Shown: positions 12,412 through 23,500 of the stretch, in pieces
How positions within the stretch are numbered: position 1 is the first letter of the stretch
How the letters are laid out: every line of letters starts with the position of its first letter
Assembly: GCF_030463535.1 (NCBI RefSeq)
Contig: NC_132892.1
Span: 30,586,936-30,650,935, forward strand
Source of the DNA: Salminus brasiliensis
Taxonomy: Eukaryota > Chordata > Actinopteri > Characiformes > Bryconidae
Length of the DNA: 64,000 nucleotides
Reading direction: 5' to 3'
Notes under the pieces: model-generated
The model's database searches: none
Seen by the model: only the letters and a program-made list of their open reading frames with translations
Told to the model about the DNA's origin: nothing
Made by a program: the position numbers and the translations under genes

Positions 12412-13929
12412 GTATGTATGTATGTATATACAGTGTATACAGGCATGGCACCTACTGTTAACACCGTTTTGACCCGTAAACCGTCTATGTTTAGAAGCCC
12501 ATTCAGCCCATCAGTTCTCTATAACTAACATTATTGCCATAGTGAAGTATTGAGTTTTGTAGACCCTAAAATAGAGCCCTGTGGGACGCCACCAGAAATG
12601 CTAAGGCGTATGATTAGTTTCTGCATGAGGGTTATTAACTGAATAATAACAGGCTTGTCTTAGTGATGCTTTAATTCACTGAACTCCTGTTTTGGCTGTA
12701 ATTTTTTGTTGACTTCAAATAGTATTTGAGTAAAAGGTATAAGCAGGGCCTCTACTACTCTAACTGGTAGTTTCGTAGGGCCTGAAATAGAACCCTGTGG
12801 GACCCCACAAGATATACTAAAGTTACCAAATTACCAAATCATTCACAGTAGTTTCTGCATGAGGATTAATAATGGAGTAATAAATCAAGGGTTCAGTGGT
12901 TAAATCAGTTTTTACTTGATGAGATCAAGATTTAGCCAAGAGTGTTCTGTGCTATTTAGTCCAAGACCAGCCTTAATCAGACTATAGTCCTAACGGGGAC
13001 ACAGTACTATGCATTTTTGGGTTTGTTTGGAAAGTAAGCTCATAGAATCTGTTAGTACAGGTTGTAAAAGATTGAGGAGGTATTCCTGATTATTTTTGGT
13101 AAAGTAACAGTGGGTGTAAACTAGGGATTTGTCAATCTGATACTAGTATCAGATATTGATCATGATAATAACAAAATAACTGTATTGGGTAATTAATTAA
13201 TGGATTAGGACTGATCCATTCATGAGCCTGATTCTTGCACCGCCAGTAACTTCATTACCCAGGATTAGAGAATCCTACAGACATCATACACAGATCACAG
13301 CAAACAGCAAGACCCCCCCCCCCATCTAACCAGCATGGTGACCTCAAACTGTCCTTAACTATCAGCCCTGCTAGCTCCTCTTTAGTCTCACGGACTTCCA
13401 ATTTCAGAATAAAAGTCCTGAGCCCAGACAGCACTGTGCCGAGGTCCAGCGCAGTTATTAATTTAGTGAGAAATAAACAGAAATTGGGTTCATTTATATC
13501 TGTGTTCATTGTTATAGTTTGGTTTTAGTTAATTAAGTCATGATTAGGTCAGTCCTGATGCCTTAAGTCTCCCAGATGGTGAGGTATATGGTTTATAAAT
13601 TCAACAATGATAAGTGCAAAGTGCATGTATCGGTATTGGTATCTGTATGGGAACAGAAAAAGATGGATCGGTGCATCCATAGTATAAACTATAAATAATA
13701 ATATAGTAATATATTTGTAGCTCTGTTATTTAGAAGTGTAGGAAAATCTATGGCCGTTAATACAGCTATGCAAGTTTGGATTGAGTGAAATCCTCACTGT
13801 TTGTGTCCCTTCAGCTCTCTGGCCACCTGTCTCAGCGAGTTTTCCGGAAACTTCCACCTCGCGTCTGTGTGCCACTGAAGACTATCGTCAGTGAGGAGTT
13901 TCTCAGAGCAGGGTGAGTATGATAGTGTG

Positions 13930-13962
<33 letters not shown>

Positions 13963-16900
13963 GTATCCAACCTGCTAACCCACTGTCTGTCTCCTCCACC
14001 TTACACCTTTCACTCAGAAGGGCTTGATGCAATAGTTTGGCAAAAAGAAAATCCCTCTTGTCCCAGGTCGGGGTAGTCCCTCAGTAAAGACCTCTTTGGT
14101 GTCTGAGATTTGCTTCTTTAGGTTACATGAGTACACGTGAGGCTAATGGAGCTAACAGTGGATCAGGTAGCAGGGGAACGTACCTCACCAGTTAGCATGG
14201 TGTACTCTGCTTTCCTGGATCATCATGGCACACGCTCTTCAAACTATGTGGAGATGTTCAGTATATCTATTAGACTTGTTTATGGTCTCTGACACTGTTA
14301 TTTATAAAAATGGACTAAAATGTGTGGACACACCTTTTAATGAGTGCATTCAGCTACTTTAAGTTTGCACAGATAGCTTGTCTTGTCCCTGTAGAGAAGA
14401 AGTACTTCCAATAGAATAGGACTCTCTGGAGCAGATCAACATGAATCTATTGGCACCATGCTGCCTAATGCCAGGCGTGGGCTAGAGGGGAATATAACCC
14501 CCAGCATTGAGCTGTGGAGCAGTGGAGGAACTGTGTTCTCTGGAATGATGGATGATGATCCATTGAATTTTTGGCAGTCTTGTTATTAATGCTCTTCCAG
14601 AATCTAGCAGAAAGCATTCTTCCCTGGACAGTAGAGACAGTTACTCCAGCGAAAGCAGCGCTCTGTACAGCTGTTCTTTCAGGCAGGATGGATAGAAACA
14701 GTGCATGACTCACAGGAAGAGCTGCAGATGGTTATTACCACAGCACTAATAATATCTAGATAGCAGTCCAGACTCGGCTTGGTGAAATAACTACAGGGCA
14801 TGTGAGGCGTTCAGTGATGTTATCAGCTTGTCTTTTTGTTTCAGTCACATCTTCCTGGGCTTTACGAAGTGCGGGCGCTACGTTCTGTCCTATACCAGCG
14901 ACTGTGGCGAGGACGATGACTTCTCCTTCTACACATACCACCTCTACTGGTGGGAGTTCAACCTGCACAGCCGCCTCAAACAGGTACCAACAGTCACTTG
15001 GTACTTAAACCACTTCGTTATGTAAGAATTAGTGGTTTTTTGCTCCTGGGCTCCCCTTACAGTTAGGGAGTGTACTTCATTTTTACTCCACTGCTGTAAA
15101 TACAAATCATGCTTTGAGCGCCACCGCATGGACAGAGAGCTGTACACATGCATTTGTTGACAAGCTGAGAGAAACAGAAGCAGCATCTGAAGGTAGAGAA
15201 GCATGTGTGGAGTAATACTACTGGATTAGGGGGGAATGACAGATGCCAGTTCCAGTCAGTGGAGCATCAGCATGATTCTGAAGCTGCTATTATACAGTAA
15301 AATTGCCTGATAATGTTGCTTTAATGTTGCTCTAATGTCCTTCAGGTCATACAATACCTTAAATCTTAAATTGGAAAGATGTACTGTCCTTGTAAAGCCT
15401 GTTGGGATTTGAAAATCAAAGCACATCATGCCTCACAGATATATACACATTATAGCCAATCTAAAACTGGAGCACATCTCCCACTTAAAGTCAGGTCACC
15501 TGTATCCGAGTGTGGCACACACCCCAAATCTTGTGTAAATTAGCGTGGAAACGTAGTCTGTGCTTTTATATGTTCAGAGAAGGATGCCTGAAACATGTCC
15601 ACTCACAGATAGGGTGTCGCAGTCATCATCTCACCGTGCTTGCTTGCAGTTTTAGTCTGAAAAAAGAGGCAATAATGCTGGGTATTATGGTTAAAACAGT
15701 CTGCTGTTTAAAATGTATCCTATAGTCCTCGTTTCTTACATTCTGGAAAGTGCAGAGCGAAATTTAGCACTGGAATTTCGGCGTATAACAAACAGCACAA
15801 TTTGGGCTGGGTTCAGATCAGGCTGAAATCATGTACTGGAAACTAGTAACACAATTTAATATTTTAATTTTTCAATACTGTTTGTTTTCAAAATCAGTAG
15901 TGAAAATACTTAATTTCTCTCTTTCTCTCCCTCTTTCTCACGCTCTCAGGTGCACCATGTGCGTTTGTTTGCAGGTGAGGACATCTACAGTGAGCTGTAC
16001 CTGACTGTGTGTGAGTGGCACAACGACCACTCCAAGATCGTCATCTTTGGCTTCAAGTGAGAACTCTTCACTTTACTTCACCACATTGAACACTGAGGGC
16101 ACTACCTAGACCAGTTGTCCTATGATGCGTGCACACAGTCATTTGACATTGAGGCCCATAACATATTATTGCCATATCTGGGGAATCAGGTTGCAAAGTT
16201 ACCTAATTATTGTACCTTTAACCGATACTGCTAAGTGATAGTGCTGTGTAAAGGTGGCCAGCCATCCAACAAGTTGTTGTTTTATCTTGTACCATAGTTT
16301 ATACCGTAATATTGTCATCAGTAGTGTGCAAAAGTTTTAGTTCCATTTGAAAGTGTTTATTAGCTCAGTAAACACTTTCAATATTAGAATAATTACTAAT
16401 AACATTCCTACAGAAAGTGGTGGTGTTTCTCCATCACTGTGTTCATCATTAGAACATCTCCAAAGTAGAGTTCTCCTCCAACACCTGGTTTGGGTAAATC
16501 AGGGCTTAATGATGGTAAATCAGGTGAGCTGCTGCTGCTGCAGCTGCTGATGGAGTTGAACACATCCTCCACGCTGTGCTGGCTGGACTGGGGGGCGTCC
16601 AGGAGAAACCTGGTGGAACCGAGTTCTGTTCTTCAGACCAGCTCACCGACAAGATCTCACTACTTTCTTCTTCCTTTTTACTGGATTTATGTTCAGCTGC
16701 ATCTGTTCTGATCAGATCTGGAGCTTCTACAGTAAAACACTCTCACTGCTGAGAGACATTACTTTAGAATAATGTGATTAGGGGCTTAAAACCTCTGAAG
16801 AGTACTGTATATATTTCATAATCATTGACAAAGTATACATTAGAAATGTAGGATCATAAACATGCTGTATCTGTTCGAAGCTCAGAGCTAGGCCCATGTT

Positions 16901-17503
16901 TTTGTCCAATAGTAAAGATCTACCTGTATTTTCATAAGCTTGTGACTAGTGTGTTTAAATTAGAATATTGCAACCTCTTGTTTCCTCTGCTGATGAATCG
17001 TTGTTTTTAATGTTTGTCAGTACGCGCAGCAGCAGTTCAGCCCTGATGAACATGATGATAAGTGATGAGAATAACAGAGACATTTACATCACCATCGCCT
17101 CCATGCCCCCTGCCCAGCCCTGTCAGCAGTGCTGCCCAGTACCTACTGCATCTACTATACGCACAGGTATACACCTACACATACAAACAATCCAACCACT
17201 ACACACACACACACACAAACACACACAGGTACACACCTTCCATCTATATGCAGACATGCACATCTACCACCAGCTAACCCTGTAACCTCTCTGCCTTCCT
17301 TTGTAGGAGGAGAGTGTTTGGAGCATGGTTATGTTCTGAATGCTCGTTATCAGGTGGTATACCCTTTCCCCACCTTTCAGCCTGCACTACAGCTGAAGAA
17401 GGATCAGGTCATCCTCCTTAACACCAGCTACTCGCTGGTGGCCTGCGCCATATCCCTCTGCTTAGGTTAGTAGAAACTGTTGTTGTTTAGTCCTCTCTAT
17501 TTA

Positions 17504-17534
<31 letters not shown>

Positions 17535-20500
17535 GTGTGCATGTCTGGTTTATATAAAAGCTTGGCAGTAGGCTGTGTGATATGATGGTACCTTTCTGCT
17601 GGAATTTGATTCTATTCTACCACAAATAATGTTGGCTGAAAGTGTTTAAGGGCACGTTGTCACTCCAGCTCAACCCAGAAGAGTTCAGTGGAGCTCCAAC
17701 TTTTCAACCCATTCCTGAAGAGATGGCGCTTAGAGCTTTAGCGCCATAAGCATCACTCCATCTCATTTCAAAAGAGGAGCTCTATAACACCAATTCATCA
17801 CAAAAAAAAGAGTAACTCATCAATCCAGCTCATTCCACAAAAGTTGAGTAAGGCTCCACAACGCCAACTTGTTCTGCAAGAAGAGTCCAGTAAGGCTCCA
17901 TCACTCCAACTCGTTTTAAGAGATGAGTTCAGTAAGGCTTCATCGTTTCAACCTGTCCATGAGAAGAGTTCAGTAAGGCTCCATCACTCCAACTCGTTCC
18001 ATGAGAAGAGTTCAGTAAGGCTCCATCACTCCAACCTGTCCATGAGAAGAGTTCAGTAAGGCTCCATCACTCCAACCTGTCCATGAGAAGAGTCCAGTAA
18101 GGCTCCATCACTCCAACCTGTCCATGAGAAGAGTCCAGTAAGGCTCCATCACTCCAACCTGTCCATGAGAAGAGTTCAGTAAGGCTCCATCACTCCAACT
18201 CGTTCCATGAGAAGAGTTCAGTAAGGCTCCATCACTCCAACTCGTTCCATGAGAAGAGTCCAGTAAGGCTCCATCACTCCAACTCGTTCCATGAGAAGAG
18301 TCCAGTAAGGCCCCATCGCTCCAACTCGTTCCATGAGAAGAGTCCAGTAAGGCCCCATCGCTCCAACTCGTTTCATGAGAAGAGTCCAGTAAGGCCCCAT
18401 CGCTCCAACTCGTTTCATGAGAAGAGTCCAGTAAGGCTCCATCGCTCCAACTCGTTCCATGAGAAGAGTTCAGTAAGGCTCCATCGCTCCAACTCGTTCC
18501 ATGAGAAGAGTCCAGTAAGGCTCCATCGCTCCAACTCGTTTCATGAGAAGAGTCCAGTAAGGCTCCATCGCTCCAACTCGTTTCATGAGAAGAGTTCAGT
18601 AAGGCTCCATCGCTCCAACTCGTTCCATGAGAAGAGTCCAGTAAGGCTCCATCGCTCCAACTCGTTCCATGAGAAGAGTCCAGTAAGGCTCCATCGCTCC
18701 AACTCGTTCCATGAGAAGAGTCCAGTAAGGCTCCATCGCTCCAACTCGTTCCATGAGAAGAGTCCAGTAAGGCTCCATCGCTCCAACTCGTTCCATGAGA
18801 AGAGTCCAGTAAGGCTCCATCGCTCCAACTCGTTCCATGAGAAGAGTCCAGTAAGGCTCCATCGCTCCAACTCGTTCCATGAGAAGAGTCCAGTAAGGCT
18901 CCATCGCTCCAACTCGTTCCATGAGAAGAGTCCAGTAAGGCTCCATCGCTCCAACTCGTTCTATGAGAAGAGTCCAGTAAGGCTCCATCGCTCCAACTCG
19001 TTCTATGAGAAGAGTCCAGTAAGGCTCCATCGCTCCAACTCGTTTCATGAGAAGAGTCCAGTAAGGCTCCATCGCTCCAACTCGTTTCATGAGAAGAGTC
19101 CAGTAAGGCTCCATCGCTCCAACTCGTTTCATGAGAAGAGTTCAGTAAGGCTCCATCGCTCCAACTCGTTCCATGAGAAGAGTCCAGTAAGGCTCCATCG
19201 CTCCAACTCGTTTCATGAGAAGAGTTCAGTAAGGCTCCATCGCTCCAACTCGTTCCATGAGAAGAGTCCAGTAAGGCTCCATCGCTCCAACTCGTTCCAT
19301 GAGAAGAGTCCAGTAAGGCTCCATCGCTCCAACTCGTTCCATGAGAAGAGTCCAGTAAGGCTCCATCGCTCCAACTCGTTCCATGAGAAGAGTCCAGTAA
19401 GGCTCCATCGCTCCAACTCGTTCCATGAGAAGAGTCCAGTAAGGCTCCATCGCTCCAACTCGTTTCATGAGAAGAGTCCAGTAAGGCTCCATCGCTCCAA
19501 CTCGTTTCATGAGAAGAGTCCAGTAAGGCTCCATCGCTCCAACTCGTTTCATGAGAAGAGTTCAGTAAGGCTCCATCGCTCCAACTCGTTTCATGAGAAG
19601 AGTTCAGTAAGGCTCCATCGCTCCAACTCGTTTCATGAGAAGAGTTCAGTAAGGCTCCATCGCTCCAACTCGTTCTATGAGAAGAGTCCAGTAAGGCTCC
19701 ATCACTTTAGCTTATTACTTGTTATCCTAGATGTTCAAAAGAGCTTTACTGTTCCAAAAGACACCACGGGTACTTTATCATTTCAACTTCTCCCAAAGCC
19801 TCATTACTAGGGAACACATTTTACCTGGTGTTTGGTGTCATGGTCATCTTAAGATTGTTGGATGCTTAAGAACGTTTAGGGTTGTCTAGGACTGGGCTTT
19901 ACACCCTGTCTTTTTCTCTCTCTCAGAAGGAAAGCAGCAGGAGGTGGATGGTCCGAACAATCAGATCTTGTACAGAAAAAGAGACACGCAGTCGCCCTCT
20001 TCTCTTCATCCACCCAGCCCTTCATCATCAGCTTTATCCTCTTCCTCCTCTCATGGGTCACCTGACCGCAGACAGGCCAATCCCCAACCCACTCCGCTCT
20101 CACCCAGCCGCTCTCAGGCAGCTGTGCGAGCGAGGGAGTTTGCGGCTGACATTTTCCGCCGGGCTCAGGCGGCGGGTTTGGAGGGGGAGAGCGAGCGGTG
20201 GAGGAGAGAGAATGAGGGGAGGGAGAAGGCTGAGGCTAAAGATAGGCTGAAGCCCTCTGGAGAAGCAGAGCGAAGGACGAATGAGAAAGGTGAGGGGGAA
20301 AAAAGGATGAATTGGTAGGAGCGGGCAGGGTGACATGCTGTCATTATTTACATTACAGTACATAGGTAAATAAGAAACAATCTTAAAGGACCTTTATAAT
20401 GATTTTGTTGCTTGTGCATCACTATTCTGGTGGTGTTTATTGAAAATTAGCACCCATGTGTTTTAGGTGGTAGCAACTTCAGGCTCCTGCAGATGGCGCT

Positions 20501-23500
20501 GCATGAGAGTGTTGGGGCTACAAAAAACCTGCGGGGTGTGTGACGGGACTCGTAGACTGAGAAGAGGTGGTATAGTGCAGTGTGTGTCTCATTGGATGTG
20601 TGGAAAATGGGTCGCAAAGCAGATGTTAATGATTGGCTGAAAGGAGTGACCGTATTCGGGCGTGGCCAAAGACCACAGTGTGAGGGAAGTAGCTGAATCT
20701 GCAGGTGTGTGGAAGCGTACGGTCATACGGGTCTACCAGCTGTGGCAGAAATCCCAGCCTACAGAAAAAGTGAGTAAAGGCCTCTTGCGTTCCAGTCCAT
20801 GTCCATCGCCATCTGCAGGAGCCAAAAGTTACTACCGCCTTAAACATGCAGGGTGACTAATTTCTTTTTATATAGAAATATAGATGATGGATGTCATGAA
20901 AATTTCTTAATGTATTTATGATGTTAATTTATTGCCACATTGCCTATCCTTACGAAACAGCCGATGAGAAGGCGAGCCTTCCAGGGCCATCCAGAGCAAC
21001 TGGGAGCCAAAGCATGCTGCTGCCCGCGGAGCAGGAGGACAGTGTTGTCTGTAATTCAGTCATGTCCCCCGCGTCCACTTCCTCTTCTTCCTCGTCACCT
21101 CGTGCTTCGTCATCACCAGAGCCAGGATATGTGAACTACACACGTCTCAGATACAAACTGCAGCAGCCTGGGTCATCAGAACCGGAGAGCGGTGAGAGAG
21201 AGAGAGACACACACACACTGTTATATGATAATCCCAGTAGAATAAATGTATGTCTTTTTGTAATCAAGGAGAGGAGGAGGATAAGGTCCAGCTGCCTTTC
21301 ACTGTCTCGGACCTGAAAGGTCGAAATCTACAGCTGGTGACTGGACCGTACAGTGGACAGGTAGGTGTGTGTGTGTGTGTGTGTTCTTGTTAGGGTTGTA
21401 TTGATTTGCTGTAATTGGTACTGCTGTAACTGATCTGTCTGGTATTTTATTAAGGAACTGATCTGGCTGTTGTTTCTGCTGCTGTTTCTTGTGAGAGGTT
21501 TAGTGCTGTTTCTGAAGGCAGCTGCATGGTGAAACTGCATCACCTCTCTATCACTCTCCTACAGTGTGTTTGTGTGGAGCAGTTAACTCTGGACTTTGAG
21601 TATCTGATTAATGAAGTGATCAGGAATGATGCAGAGTGGGCCTCCCAGTTCTGCTCCTTCAGCGACTATGATGTGGTCATCCTAGAGGTAGGTGTGTGTG
21701 AGTGTGAGAAGCCTGGACAGTTTGATGATATAATTGTCACATATCCTTTTTTTGCACGTACATGATTAACCAAAACTGTTGCTGTTGCTTTATATTGTCT
21801 GTATGAACGCTCTATGGACAAAAGTATTGGGACACACCCCTTAATCACTGAATTCAGGTGTTCCATTCAGTCCCATTCCCACAGGTGTTTAAAATCAAGC
21901 CCCTAGTCATGCAGTTTGCCTTTCTTACACACATTAGTGAGAGAATGGGAGGTTCTACAGAGCTCACTGAACTCCAGCGTGGTTCTGTATGTAATAGGAG
22001 AGACCGCTGCACCAACAACAACAAGTCAGCTGGTGAAATTTCCTCCCTCCTAGATCTTCCTCCATCAGCTGTGAGTTGTATTATTATTAACAGTGAAAGC
22101 GTTTAGGAGCCACAGCAACTCGTAAAGACCATGTAAAGTTACAAAGTGGGGTCAGGGCCGAGTGCTGAGCTCAGAGCATAGTGCAGAAAAGTCACCAACG
22201 CTCTGCTGACTCAATAACTGCAGAGCTCCAGACCTGCTGTGGCGTTAACTTCTGCAAACAAACTCTTTGCCAGAAGCTTTATGGTATGGGTTTCTATGGC
22301 AGCGCAGCTGCATGCATGCCTTATATCACCATGCACAATGCCAATGGAGTCAAATGGAGTAGGGGAAACGTGTTCTGTGGAATGATGAATCACGGTTCCC
22401 TATCTAGCAGTCTGATGGACAAGTCTGTGTTTGGCGAATACTAGGACAGTGTTAGCTGCCTGACTGTTAAGTTTGGTAGAGGAGGGATAATGCTATAGGG
22501 GCTTTAGTTCCAGTAAAGGTGGATGCGTCATCATTCCAAGACATTCTGGACACGTCTATGCTTCCAACTGTCTTGCTCCAGCATGACTGATTATACCTCA
22601 GTGCACAAAGCAAGGTCCGTAAAGTCATGGTTGGGCTCCAAGTCTGGTATGGAAGAGCTTGATGGGCCTGCACAGAGCCCTGACCTCAACCCAGTCAAAC
22701 ACATTTGGGATGAACTAGACTAGAGATTGTGAGCCAACATTAGTCTGTGTGACCTCACAAATGCTCACCTGGATAAATGGGCATAACATCCCACAGACAC
22801 ACTCTCAACATCTTGTAGAAATCCTTCCCAGAAGAGTGGAAGCTACGATGGCTGCGAAGGGGGACCAACTCTATATTAATGCCTATGCGTTTAGCATGGG
22901 AAGTCAGAAAAGCTCATGTAGGTGTAATGTGTGTGTCCCAATACTCTTGCCCATATAATTAATTGAATTTAATTTGATCAAACCATCAGTTTATTACATC
23001 ATTACTGTGGATTAGATTAGCTTTGTATCGACCACCAGGTGCCTTTTCTATCTTAGGGTGTTTGTTGTTTGGTTTTTGTTTTGTTTTTTTAAATAACAGT
23101 ATTTTATTAAATAAATATTACATTCCAGTTGTCCATTTTGACTGCCTCAGAGCCACACTGATCTGACTGACATCTCAGCCTATTTGCATATTTTTTGAAG
23201 TGTATTTACTGTATTGTCATGGCAACGGTTTACATGATGTGTTGATTAGGTTTGTTTCTATGACGACAGGTCTGCCCAGAGACGAATATAGTAGTGATAA
23301 ACATTGGACTTCTACTGCTAGCCTTCTCCAACTGTGAGGAAGAGCACAGCAGGTACATATACATGCACTATATGTCCAAATGTTTGTGGACACCCATTCT
23401 AATGAATGCGTTCAGCTACTTTAGGGTGCACCCATTGCTGACAGCTTGTCTAGCCCCAGTAGTGAAGTACTGCCAATAGAATAGGACTCTCTGGAGCAGA

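Noticed and set aside
13891-14076. Poly-Cys / poly-Ser open frames at 13.9 kb
   Set aside because: They arise from the (CTG)10 tract in intron 2.
18218-19552. Several open frames of 80-178 codons on the minus strand
   Set aside because: Artefacts of the 42-bp dcaf15 intronic minisatellite; they occur in two frames at once.
19944-20318. Alternate-frame proteins over dcaf15 exon 7
   Set aside because: Only the frame with '[13 protein letters not shown]' joins adjacent exons in phase and matches DCAF15; other frames are shadows.
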